This document shows positions 47,901-57,424 of a DNA stretch of 64,000 nucleotides, piece by piece. Below the pieces are notes generated by a model. The model worked only from the letters and a program-made list of their open reading frames with translations, was not told where the DNA came from and ran no database searches. Position numbers and translations under genes: made by a program. The DNA is from Chionoecetes opilio (Eukaryota > Arthropoda > Malacostraca > Decapoda > Majidae), in contig JACEEZ010023434.1 in assembly GCA_016584305.1 (NCBI GenBank), positions 1 through 64,000 of the forward strand, written 5' to 3'. The stretch's first letter is position 1. Each line of letters starts with the position of its first letter.

Positions 47901-48176
47901 GGAAAACGGATGCGTGTGGTACATGTCGACCACTTGTATAAATATGCGGGTGAGGGCGCATTCACGTGGAGTGGGTCGAATGGTGAGGAGGAGGAAGGAG
48001 ACCCCACGAGTCAAGGTAAACCATCTGCGGCAGAAGCAGTGGGTGACAGGGACGAATGCGTCTCGTTGTTGGGCGTGGAGATAGGAGACTGGTCTCTGGC
48101 TCACTCAAAACGTATACGCCGCCCTCCCTGTTGGCAAGGAGATTACGTTATGGATAGCGATGTAGAGGAAGGATAA
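44987..48176 (+). CDS. pol: Gypsy-B pol: RT, RNase H, integrase (one frameshift)
   Basis: Two overlapping readings, 44,987-47,200 and 46,929-48,176, are joined by a shift between about 47,125 and 47,165. RT fingers: [18 protein letters not shown]; palm: LDLKSGYHQVEM, FGLCNAPGCFERLM and the catalytic YLDD at 45,773-45,784. RNase H has LLDTDAS, TRKELLAVV, RTDHAAL and NNADSLSRRP. Integrase has an HHCC finger (HAGHTSGHQG, then CRTCYTCAAKKG). The first catalytic position reads Gly (47,120-47,122, VAVGIAGPF), while Asp at 47,307-47,309 and Glu at 47,415-47,417 are present with 35 residues between them. A GPY/F-like module (SPWEGPYTVVEVLSD) follows; no chromodomain is seen. Stop TAA at 48,174. Confidence 0.9.
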
Positions 48177-48287
48177 TAAGTTTCATATCAGCCTGAGTTC
48201 TTTTATTTTTGTTATGTTCAGCTTTCTTTGATATTATTTGCTGTTGTGGGAAATGTCTTATGTGACAGACGAGGACGTCTTATATTG

Positions 48288-48301
48288 TAAGGGAGGGGTA
48301 G
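48288..48301 (+). promoter_or_regulatory. Gypsy-B polypurine tract
   Basis: The tract AAGGGAGGGGTAG immediately precedes the 3' LTR and is the expected plus-strand primer site. The 110 bases before it (48,180-48,287) are AT-rich and non-coding. Confidence 0.75.
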
Positions 48302-48756
48302 TGTTACGATTGTAATGATGTCATCATGTATGCGTGTATGTGTGTGTATGGGTGTATGGGGGTATGCGTGTGTGTGTGTGTGTGTCGCGGGTGCCACAGT
48401 GGCACCCGCGGACAGTCTGGCAGCGACGCGCCGACGTGGTGGAGAGACACGGGAAGTTAGTCGCCTAAGAAGCTTGGAAGTGCACGGATCTAACCCTTCC
48501 CGCCTCTCGTCACTCCGCCTGTGCCCGGTGAATGCTTGAAGCGTTTGTGGAGTGCGTGAAGAGAAGGGTATAAATTCCTCGCCTGTATAACTTTGTGTGC
48601 TTTTCAACTACCATGTAATAAATGGTTAAAGGAGATGCATCTTTTCCTTCGCCAGTGCCTGAGACAATTGCCTAAGTAAGTAGTCCTCGGAACACCAGCC
48701 CCACGCCGGACCCAGAACAGTGTAAACTGCCTTTGGTAAGTTACGGGGGCGTAACA
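48302..48756 (+). mobile_element. Gypsy-B 3' LTR
   Basis: 455 bases, TGTTACGATTG...GGGGCGTAACA, with 7-base inverted ends TGTTACG/CGTAACA. It contains a GT-rich tract (48,331-48,385) and a perfect 12-base hairpin at 48,386-48,410. A TATA box (TATAAAT, 48,569-48,575) is followed by AATAAA at 48,617-48,622, so the R region would be short. It also carries the undisturbed target site of P1 (ACAATTGCCTAAGTAAG). Confidence 0.92.
48569..48575 (+). promoter_or_regulatory. TATA box in Gypsy-B LTR
   Basis: TATAAAT in an otherwise GC-balanced stretch, about 30 bases upstream of a plausible start near CTTTTCAACTACC and followed by AATAAA at 48,617. The 5' LTR copy at 37,065 reads TTAAACT and appears weakened. 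Confidence 0.5.
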
Positions 48757-48960
48757 ATATTATAAATAATAAATTAACAACAGAAATTGTACGCTATCTA
48801 TTGAGAAACTTTTATATAGGTAAGAGAACAATTCATATTACATTTCATGGGTACAGTACTATAGTCTATGACATCAATTAATGAGCAACATACTTATAAC
48901 CCTTTGAATGACCAGTAACATTACCATCAGTCTTGTACACAAAGTGTTCACTTATGTTAT
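48757..48960. other. AT-rich spacer
   Basis: Host-like AT-rich flank of Gypsy-B. No gene or repeat recognised. Confidence 0.4.
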
Positions 48961-50191
48961 AAGTACACTCGACCCTCGATTAAATGGACTTCCTCCACCA
49001 CCAGACAAGCGCTCCAAACCAATCAAAACGTCCGCTGCTTGAACAATTAATGTGTCCGCTAGGTCGCAGCTAGGGGAGCAGTGCGTGTGCTCCAGCCAAA
49101 TCATACATGTAGCGCCAGTCACTCTATAGCTCCCGACCTAGCTACCCGACCTAGGTCTGGTTGTGTTTATGATTATTTCTAATTTATTTCATAATTTTGG
49201 CCAGCAAAATGCTTGCTAAGGTTGCGAAGAGGTAGCGTGGTAACCTAAAGCCGCGGTCACACGAGCAACTTTTCCGTCAATATTCAGCAAAGGCAATACC
49301 TTGCCGTGTTTTGGTCACACGGACTTTCACAGAGGTAGCAGAGTTTTAATGCCTATTTCGGCTTCTCAAGCCGTATCTGAAGAAGCGTCTTTGGAAAAAT
49401 AGGGATAAATAGGGAGAAACTGGTTCACAAATAGGGTGGTGAATGATTGAAATGGATTCTTGTGTATGGAAGCGCGTCAGACATCAAACATCAGTGATCA
49501 ACAATAAGTTGGTCCAGTTCAGTATCCCCTAAAAAATTCAGTTATTAATAGAGTCAACGAAGAAAATAGAAAACCATCCCTTACTCATGTAAATTTTCCT
49601 AAGTGTATTATATCCTTCATAATGCTTAAAAAAATGTACAAGACTTCACAATTCGTATTGTAATCGGTTCTTGCTACTATGTAGGTGTTTATTTTAGCTT
49701 CTGTATATTGAATTAGAGCGTGCATTAAAAATGAATCTCAAATAATATCCATTGGTGGAAGGAATTGCAGCAATGTGCTTGCCGAAAGACCGACATGTTG
49801 GTCTTAAAAAAACAACGCAATTATAGCCGAGTTTGGGCCGCGTTTGTGTTGCCGGCTGAATATTGCCAGAAAAGTTGCTCGTGTGACCGCGGCTTAATGT
49901 AATGGAGAAACTGGAATTAATTCGTAAATTAGAAAAAGAAAGTACTGTTGAGAAGGTGTATAAAGAGAAAAGTGTTAAGAAACCATTAAAAAAGTCCACT
50001 GCTTGCAAAATGCTTCTGCTAGGTAGCAGGGCGAACTGTGCATGTGCTCCCGCCAAATCACTGTTACCTCCCAACCTAGCTACAGGGTTTGGTTGTTTTA
50101 TATTATTTCTCATTTACTTAAGAATTTGTCCCTCCATGTTATTGTGTGGACGCTTCTGCTTCAAAGAGTGGTAAAGGAAGGCCACGCAAGC
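48961..50191 (+). mobile_element. pogo/Tigger-like transposon remnants, two overlapping copies
   Basis: The first copy starts near CACTCGACCCTCGATTAA (48,966), of the kind seen at pogo/Tigger ends. After an untranslated leader it reads ASKMLAKVAKR near 49,200, is interrupted by the MITE, then continues MEKLELIRKLEKESTVEKVY (49,902-49,961), a typical N-terminal helix-turn-helix of jerky/Tigger transposases. At about 49,990 the leader sequence starts again (CTGCTTGCAAAATGC...AACCTAGCTACAGGG, compare 49,030-49,200), and a second N-terminus reads ASKSGKGRPRKH at 50,155. The catalytic domain is absent. The family call rests on the helix-turn-helix and the ends only. Confidence 0.55.
49249..49894. 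mobile_element. Harbinger-like MITE
   Basis: 646 bases with 40-base terminal inverted repeats (49,249-49,288 and 49,855-49,894) that match at about 38 positions and start AGCCGCGGTCACACGAGCAA. TAA flanks both sides (49,246-49,248 and 49,895-49,897). A 3-base TAA duplication and this TIR length fit PIF/Harbinger. There is no transposase. Inside, 49,393-49,455 is a short piece of the CR1 3' coding end (GAAACTGGTTCACAAATAGG). Confidence 0.82.
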
Positions 50192-50195
50192 ATAT

Positions 50196-50650
50196 TGTTA
50201 CGAAGGCCCTTGTTCGCCGGGCCCGGTACCGACGGACAAGGCAAGGGTCCTTCGTTTTTACCTCTGACGCCTCGCCGGGGGCGGTCCGAAGCGCGGGTGG
50301 AGAAGCGAATGGGGGAGAAGCTACGTGGGGATCGCCAGGCTGACCCGCAGCAGAGTAGGAAACACCTCGATCCACATCGGGTGGACACGTGGCTGCTGGG
50401 TCCTGTAGAGATCCCTGAAAGGCGCCCGCTCCCCACCTCCCCTCGTCCTGAAGGGGACGAGAGTTGCCTCGTCACGGCGGCGACTGCGTGCCAGGGACAC
50501 GGCTATACAGTGTGTTGGGTCGGCGAGTCAGCCAGTGTGTTGATGGTTCGGGGCACCGTGAGGGCTTGGTGAACAGTGGGGCGGCGTCTGTGTAGCGCGG
50601 GTGTACAGAGCCAGCCTGTGTTGTGTTGAAAGGCAGCGCCCATGAGAGAC
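50196..50650 (+). mobile_element. LTR-like fragment, GC-rich
   Basis: It begins TGTTACGAAGGCCC directly after ATAT (50,192-50,195), like the Gypsy-A and Gypsy-B LTRs, but the body is different and GC-rich. No matching CGTAACA end is present before the LINE at 50,658. A 176-codon open stretch (50,042-50,572) crosses the LTR start and is probably chance in GC-rich DNA. Confidence 0.4.
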
Positions 50651-50657
50651 GGTGACG

Positions 50658-51018
50658 TGTATTTACCTAGTTGTGTTTTACAGGGCCTGAGCTACACTCG
50701 TGTGGCCCCGTCTCCGTATCTACATTTATCCAGTCTTTCTTTCAATTGGTGCACCTTATGTGCCGATATCAGCTCCTCATTTAGTCCATTCCAAACTTCT
50801 ACATTTCTATGAGGGAAGCTGTACTTCTTTATGTTGTTCAGGCATCTCCCTTTTCCTAGTTGTTTTGTATGTCCTCTTGTGTATCGACCTTCTCTTTGTT
50901 TTCGAGTTAGTAGTCTCTCATTGTCTGCTTCTTCCCTATTAGTTATCAGCTTAAAAATTGTTATTAATGTAATGAGGCAGAATCTGTGCTGCTCTCTAAC
51001 AATTCCTTCAGAGAGCAA
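50658..51018 (-). pseudogene. LINE RT C-terminus and 3' end, 5'-truncated
   Basis: Minus-strand reading of 108 codons (51,018-50,692) ends with FPHRNVEVWNGLNEELI, LKERLDKCRYGDG and a stop. This is the conserved C-terminal tail of a non-LTR retrotransposon reverse transcriptase family unlike CR1 above. The 3' UTR ends CAGGGCCTGTAAAAC on that strand, with the ATTTACCTAGTTGTG complement at 50,660-50,674. This tail is abundant in decapods to my knowledge. Confidence 0.7.
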
Positions 51019-51300
51019 GATTCGAGAAAGAGCTACCTCTCACTTACCCGCGACCAGCGGGCAGGGCTCGCCCTTCTACTGCGACTCACCCAGAAAGACC
51101 CCACCCGTCACACTCTCCCGGTTAACCCACCCTTTTCACAACTCCTGCCAGGGCACAAGGAAACACCAAATTCCTTTTGCCTTACTTTACTAACAAACCA
51201 AAAATGACACTTCTCTCCAAAAACCACAGTACCACAATAACCCATACACGTCCTACAATCATTCCTGTTCACTTCTTCTCCTCTCGGTTTACAAACCACA
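51019..51300. other. No recognisable feature
   Basis: C- and A-rich non-coding sequence between the LINE and the minisatellite. Nothing supported. Confidence 0.4.
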
Positions 51301-51662
51301 ACACCACTGCACAATAGGCACTCACTGACCTAAGGGCTTACACTACTCCACAACACCACTGCACAATAGGCACTCACTGACCCAATGGCTTACACCATTA
51401 CACACCACTGCACAGTAGGCCACACTGACCCAATGGCTTACACCACTGCACACTAGGCCACACTGACCCAATGGCTTACACCACCACACACCACTGCACA
51501 CTAGGCCACACTGACCCAATGGCTTACACTACTACACACCACTGCACACTAGGCCACACTGACCCAATGGCTTACACCACTGCACACTAGGCCACACTGA
51601 CCCAATGGCTTACACCACTGCACACTAGGCCACACTGACCCAATGGCATACACCACCACACA
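51301..51662. repeat. Minisatellite, ~38-base core, eight units
   Basis: Repeats of CACTGCACACTAGGCC + ACACTGACCCAATGGCTTAC (about 38 bases), some with a 10-15-base spacer ACCACACAC or ACTACACAC. The first two units carry CACAATAGGCACTCACTGACC instead (written here as variants of the same core). The array decays into CACACAGCACGCCC at 51,662. Confidence 0.88.
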
Positions 51663-51789
51663 CAGCACGCCCTGCCGCCCACCCTGGCAGCCAGGCAACA
51701 CACCACCACACAGCTTCTCCCCTCCACTTCGTCACCACCAGCACGGCGGACTTCTTCATAATCCTGCGTCTGGAACACGTCTTCCTCCG

Positions 51790-52019
51790 CAATGACCCTA
51801 CAACATGGTCCCAGGACCCCAACTACATGGAAGCGGCGCGCAGGGTGAGGCCCTGGCTGTGACGAACGATTTCGCTGAACAGGGTGTGGCGCTTATGCAG
51901 CAGTTCAACTGGCCCTCACGAAAGATGAGGAACAGAGGAAATACTTGCTTCAAGTCGTCGAAAGTCACCGCCGTGGCCATCCTGACGCCCGCAAGTCTTC
52001 AGTGACCTCTGCGAACTAG
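51790..52019 (+). pseudogene. Degenerate C-terminal exon, family not named
   Basis: Three short readings in successive frames look like one protein end: DPNYMEAARRVRPWL (51,815), then VTNDFAEQGVALMQQFN (51,857-51,907), then LALTKDEEQRKYLLQVVESH and a stop at 52,017-52,019. The string resembles ends of uncharacterised, probably transposon-encoded invertebrate proteins, but I cannot name the family. At least two shifts separate the pieces. Confidence 0.35.
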
Positions 52020-52474
52020 GCGACAATGAGTGGGAGATGGGCGCCCATGAGACCCCCCCCTTGAGGGGCTAATACTCGTAACGAGGGGGACCTAGAACCA
52101 AAATTATGTAAGGCAATTATGTTATTTAGCATGTATTTGGTAATAATCGAGCAAAATATGTCCTAATTTCCAATTACATACACATCTGTAACATTGTAAA
52201 ATACCACATTTATTTCCAAAATTTCCGAACTTTGACCTCGTTGAGCGACCTCTGAATATTAATTTATTTCAAAAATATTTCACACACGTTGTTTTTGATT
52301 GAATCCAAACCAGAAAACTGCCCGTCCCGATAAAAAGTCCGATTTTCGAAAAATAAGGGCAACCCTAGCGCTCCTTCATCCCTGCCTTTCCCCCCTTTTT
52401 TGCACCCCCTTCCGCCTTCCCCCCCTTTCTCATTCACCTCCACCCACCCCCGACTCCACTCCCCCTACTCCCAC
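52020..52474. other. AT-rich then pyrimidine-rich spacer
   Basis: AT-rich to about 52,360, then strongly C/T-biased (52,370-52,474) up to the Gypsy-C LTR. No gene recognised. Confidence 0.5.
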
Positions 52475-53073
52475 TGTTACGTGGCTATATCAGGTTCTCT
52501 CCGAGGGCCAAAGAAACTGTGATCTCCGGCTTGTGTTTATTTCCTCTTTGGTTTTACAAGTTCCTTTGGTACATACAGAATATATATTTCACTGCCCCTT
52601 GGCAGCGGCTAGGCACCAGACTCCCAAGTCCTCCTCGGGTACCAACTGGACAGGGAGCGAGCGTCCCGGTGTGGGTGGCTTGGTGCACGTTGGTGTCCCC
52701 TGGGGACTGGGTGCCCAACAGGAGAGGCGGCCAGGAGTCCCACCGCGGTTGGCCTCAGTCACCAACAGGACAGGGATTGAGCGTCCCGGTGTGGGTGGAT
52801 TGAGGTTGGGCGGTGTCTTCAATGGGCTGGACGTCCAACGGGAGAGGCGACCAGGAGTCTCACCGCGATTGGCCTTACCACCGAGGCCTCTGCGGCTCGG
52901 TGATGGCGTGATGGGGGAGGTAGGGAAGGGCACCGCCAGGAGCGCCTGTAACTGACGGCGTGCATGGTCAGTCGGGGTGTGTAAGGCGGGGAACACCCGC
53001 CTTTTTCCAGCTGCACGGGGATCCGCCACAGCCTCCTGTAGATAGTGGAAGAGAGGAACGGGACGGGAGGACA
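52475..53073 (-). mobile_element. Gypsy-C 3' LTR
   Basis: About 599 bases. It holds a tandem duplication of a ~120-base unit (52,641-52,760 and 52,761-52,876), each with GAGCGTCCCGGTGTGGGTGG, so the duplication predates the insertion because the other LTR has it as well. Confidence 0.88.
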
Positions 53074-53945
53074 GGTAGGGAATGACGGAGTGGGAGTAGG
53101 AGTTGAGGTGCTCTCACGACGACGAGCTGGCGTCAACACCGGAGTAGGGATGGGAGTTGGGTGGCTCTCACGGTGACTGATGGTTGTCTGAACCGGAGTA
53201 AGGGAGGTGAGGTGAGGAGAGGATGCCTGGGGGACTTTGCGTCGCGGCCAGGGAGGAGGAGAGGAAGCCTGGGGGACTTTGCGTCGCGGCCAGGGAGGAG
53301 GAGAGGAAGCCTGGGGACTTTGCGTCGCGGCCAGGGAGGAGGAGAGGAAGTCTTGGGGGCATGGCGCTCCAACCAGGACTGACTGCCTGTGGCTGTGCGC
53401 GCCTTATATACCCCTCGCTCTCCTTGAGCTTGAACTTGAGTGCGGCCACCATGCTGATCATTCCCGTGTCTTGATTGTGGCTGTGTCCTCGTCACGCTGC
53501 CCCTCTCTGCGTGTAGCGGGCGTCCACGGCCGCATTGAGTTGTCCACCGGCCTTCGGACGAAACGAAGACCCAGTCACAGCCAGCGGTGAGGGAGCCAAG
53601 ATGATAACTCAGCAGTCGGTTTGGATGATGTTGTAGCAGTTTTAACCGAGATCTGGACCTGCTCGCCCAATCTATAGCTTCTGTGACGCGGGAAAGGAGT
53701 TTCGTTGCCGACGAGCTGAGATGGTGGTTGATTTCCATGAAGCCCACGCGTATTTAGTGTTGGTCCCGTTTGGAGATTCCATTGCGTCAGGCTGCGCATG
53801 TACCCCTTGGCTTGCTGTCGCAAGGGCAACTGAGGGTGGGCTGGGTGCGCGTTGTCCCCTCCTGCGCCGGGTTGCCGATGATCGCCAGTATACTCTTCTT
53901 CCCCCGCCCCGGGTTGCCGATGATCGCCAGGTAACTCGTCTATAT
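53074..53945 (-). other. Gypsy-C region between pol and 3' LTR
   Basis: About 870 bases downstream of integrase. The minus strand has a 204-codon open stretch (53,747-53,133) rich in Pro and Arg, with a 14-residue repeat (LPLLLPGRDAKSPR) coming from the 42-base minisatellite at 53,222-53,352. It shows no signal peptide, membrane segment or other env-like feature, and the copy at 61.7 kb does not keep the same frame, so it is probably untranslated. Confidence 0.5.
53222..53352. repeat. 42-base minisatellite, three units
   Basis: Three near-identical units of GGGGACTTTGCGTCGCGGCC + AGGGAGGAGGAGAGGAAGCC. The same array is present at 61,857-61,985 in the second Gypsy-C copy, so it belongs to the element. 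Confidence 0.85.
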
Positions 53946-53948
53946 TGC

Positions 53949-56900
53949 TCATATCTGCTTCCGAGAGCCACTCACCCCACCTCTGTGGCGCCCTTGTACG
54001 TCTGGCAGTACGTCGTGGTCTTGAAGCCTCCTGTGCTTCCGTTGAGGTCCTCGGGGCAGATCTTCAGTGTTATCACCCCCTTTTTGGTGCGTTAGTGGCG
54101 GCGTGACGTAAAGCGACCCGCTATTTTGATTTTGTTGTTTAGGTGATTCACGATACGGTTTTGCGTGGGTGATGTGAACTGTGCGTGGCCCTACTCCTGT
54201 ATCGTAAGTTATCTGGAACGGGGAGGGGAGAGCAGTGATGACGAAGGGCCCATGCCAATTTGGTGCGAGCTTGTCATGCCGGTTGGGGGGAGGGACCTTC
54301 ACTAGTACCGAGTCTCCCACGGTGAATGGGTGAGCCACCTCTTGGCGTGACGTAGGGCAGGCATTTCGCACTACATCATGTGCGGCGCGTAGGGTACGTT
54401 GTAGTTCCCGTAGGTATTGAGTGGTAGTAGGTGCGGTGCTGGGTGATGGGGATTGCAAGGTGAGGCCATCTGCCGGCAGCCGGGGGTTGCGTCCAAAGAG
54501 TAGCCAGTGTGGTGAATAACTCGTAGCGTCGCTGGGGGCAGCGTTCAACGTGAGCTGTATTGCGGGCAGGGCACTGGCCAATCACCTGAAGAGTTGTCGG
54601 CGAGGCTGGCCCTAATGGCGTTGTTGATCGTGCGATGAACACGTTCACATATTCCGTTGCCCTGAGCATAGTACGGGCTAGTTGTGGATTAGTTTGTACC
54701 CAAACACTTCTCCCAAGTGTTCCCACAGGCGGCTGGTGAACTCTGGGCCGCGGTCGGAGAGGATGGCCCCGGGGATGCCAAATACGGAAATGACATTCTG
54801 CAGCAAGAGTTGGGTAACTGTAGACACCTTGTGGTTTGCTCGTAGGGACAGCAATAACGTACCGTGAGAAGCAATCATAAAGGTCACTATATACTGCTTC
54901 TTGTCGTACATAGGTAGAGGTCCCATCACATCTACGGTTAGAAGCTCCCACGGTTGAGATGCAGTTATGTGGCCTTTTACTTTCACCTTTGGCCGGTAGT
55001 CAGTTTCCTACTTGGCAACCGCGGCACTGGGACGCGACTGCTTGGGCGAGGGTGGACGCGTTGTCAGTATAGTACCGGGTCCTGAATAACGCCAACGTTT
55101 TCTTGAATCCTGGGTGTCCTCCTTGGGACGAATGGAGGGACGAGAGAAAACGGTGCGCCGCCTTAGGTCCCAGCATCACCTGCCCTTCATGGTTCATCAC
55201 ACGGCCGTCGCATACACGCAGTCTTCCACGCACTTCTTGGCCAGCCAGGAGGGCCATGTCCTGTCTGCCGCGGCTTCCTGGAGTTGATTGTGTTCTTCTG
55301 CGACGTCGTCAGTCACGGCTGCCATGTGGAGTAACTGATCGATCTGAGGCTGGTCCATAGGCAACCTAGAGAGGCCGTCTGCGTGTCCCTGCAATTTTCC
55401 TGGCCGGTGTTTGATGGTGAAGTCGTATTCTTCTAACTCGCTAGACCATCGGTGAAGAAGAGCGCTTTCCGTGGACATGGTTTTCAACCATGTAAGGCTG
55501 TAATGGTCGGTGAACACCTCGAAATGATTGCTGAGTAGATAAGGACGGAAATGCCGAATACCCCAGACCACCCCTAAACATTCTTTCTTCGTTGTGCTGT
55601 AGTTCTTTTCCGAGGTGCTGAGGGTGCGGCTGGCACAGGCAATTATCCTTTCCTTTCCGTCCTCCCTCTGCGAAAGGACAGCACCCAGTCCAAAGTTGGA
55701 TGCATCTGTATAAAGGGTAAAGGGCTGGGAGAAGTCTGGGTAGGCGACGATAGGGGGCTGGGTGAGGTGTTCTTTGAGGCTCCGGAATGCTTGCTCACAG
55801 TCGGTTGACCAGCTCCAGGTGACCCCCTTATCCAGGAGGCGGTGGAGGGGTGCTGCTATATCAGCGAAGCCCTTGACAAATCTTCTGTAGTATGACGCCA
55901 AACCGAGGAAACTACGTAATTCCGAACGTTGGTAGGTGGTGGTATGTTGCCTATGGCCCTCAGCTTGTCAGGGTCTGGCTGGATGCCACGGCCACTCACC
56001 ACATGGCCCAGAAATGGTACTTCCTCACGAGCTAGACAGCATTTGGATGGCTTGAGCTTGAGCCCAGCTTCTCGGATCCGCTCAAACACCTCCCGAAGTC
56101 GCTGCAGATGAATGGTCCAGGTTGGAGCATATACGATGATGTCGTCCAAGTAAGCGAGACACGTTCTCCACGTCAGGCCCGCCAAGACAGCGTCCATCAG
56201 GCGGGAGAAAGACGCTGGGCCGTTGCAGACTCCGAAGGGGAGGACCTCGAACTCCCATAGTTGGCCATTACCTGTGCTGAAGGCAGTCTTCGCCTTGTCC
56301 TTCCCACGAATAGGGATTTGCCAGTAGCCACTCTGTAGGTCTAGCGTAGAGAACCATCTGGAACCGTGGAGGGCCTCCAACGTGTCGTCATACGCGGGAG
56401 TGGTTGAGCATCCTTCACTGTGACAGCATTCAGGCGCCGATAATCCACACAAAACCTTAGTGACCCGTCCTTTTTTTTTCGCCAACACCACAGGGGACGA
56501 CCAAGGACTTGTCGATGGTCTGATAATCCCGTGCCGAGCCATGGAATCGACTTGAGAACGTTCCTCTTCTCGGCGTGCTGGTGGTTGTCGTCGGAATGGT
56601 TGCTTGATTGGAGGTCCTTTTGTGTAGATGCGATGCTCCGCAAGACTAGTTAACCCGTTGTCGTCCTCTCCCTGCGCGAATATATCCCCATAGTCCATTA
56701 GGAGGTTCCTCAGGTCACAGGTTTGAGATGGCGTCAGATCGGTAGGAATAACCGGAAAGATCGTTGTGCCCGAGAAGTTTGTTGGCGTGTCCGTAAGCTC
56801 CCCTGGATCTACTGAGCCAATCTCCCACCCTTTCTGCAATCGTACTGACTCCGCAGTGTGATTGGCAATGGCGAAGACTGATGAGCCTCCATCCGATACA

Positions 56901-57424
56901 GTGGGTGCTGCCCTTAGCCCGGGGGGAAGCTTCGTGGTAGGAAAGAAGACAGTGATGTTGCTTAGAACGTCGTGATGCAGGAGTATTTGCCGCCGGCTGT
57001 TGGCGCGAAGGTCAATTTTCTGAGGAAGATATAAGATCCTGGGAGCAGTATCACGATTTCCTCCAGGCTCTGCTGTACTTTCGTGAGCCAAAATTTTTAC
57101 TCTGAGTGGTTTAAGGACGTCCATCGCGAGTATTCCGTCCACTCCCGATAAGCCCTTCAGGACAATAAGTGGACCCTGTAATACGTTCTCGTCCCACTGC
57201 AGCTGAAGCCATCTAGTCTCTCCAGCTACAGCCAATGTCGTCCCGTCGGCTCCTTGAACAGGTGATGTACATTGGAGATTCCCCAAGTTATGCTTATGCT
57301 GGTTGTAGAAGGTGAAGGAAAGGCAGCTGGGGCTGGCTCCCGTGTCAACCAAGACTAACGCCTTATTTCCTTGCACGGTGATGGGCACTGTGATGTTATT
57401 GGCATCAGGCCTTATGGGGTTCAT
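53949..57424 (-). CDS. pol: Gypsy-C pol: protease, RT, RNase H, integrase (frameshifted)
   Basis: The longest reading (57,424-55,856, 522 codons) holds the protease DTGAS (57,332-57,346) and RT with [41 protein letters not shown] and YLDD at 56,142-56,153. It passes into the wrong frame near 55,920. The next reading (55,901-55,197) has RNase [36 protein letters not shown] and HADGLSRLP. Integrase is in pieces: an HHCC finger with HPGFKKT and CRGCQVG (55,190-55,005), [10 protein letters not shown] and LSDRGPEF (54,940-54,720), and the C-terminus (54,581-53,949) with [21 protein letters not shown]. One internal stretch near 56,440-56,480 is shifted at a run of T. With LTRs this similar, the shifts are likely assembly errors. 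Confidence 0.85.

Larger units (their letters stand above)
36810..48756 (+). mobile_element. Gypsy-B, complete element with P1 inside its 5' LTR
   Basis: A Ty3/Gypsy element of about 6.2 kb without the P1 insert. The 5' LTR is at 36,810-37,175 plus 42,887-42,968 and the 3' LTR at 48,302-48,756. ATAT at 36,806-36,809 and at 48,757-48,760 is a 4-base target-site duplication. Between the LTRs lie gag and a pol with no env-like ORF. The LTRs differ by several substitutions outside P1, so the insertion is not very recent. Confidence 0.92.

Noticed and set aside
50042..50572. 176-codon open stretch
   Set aside because: It crosses the pogo remnant and the LTR start and has biased Pro/Arg/Gly composition in GC-rich DNA with no recognisable domain; likely chance.
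51301..51662. CRISPR-like array
   Set aside because: Units are nearly contiguous, spacers are variants of one CA-rich string and the genome is eukaryotic; it is a minisatellite.
52299..52955. 218-codon plus-strand stretch (also at 58,171-58,707)
   Set aside because: It lies antisense within the Gypsy-C LTR and repeats in both LTRs, with no domain.
53133..53747. 204-codon minus-strand stretch after Gypsy-C integrase as a possible env
   Set aside because: No signal peptide, membrane segment or envelope motif; composition comes from a minisatellite and the frame is not kept in the second copy.
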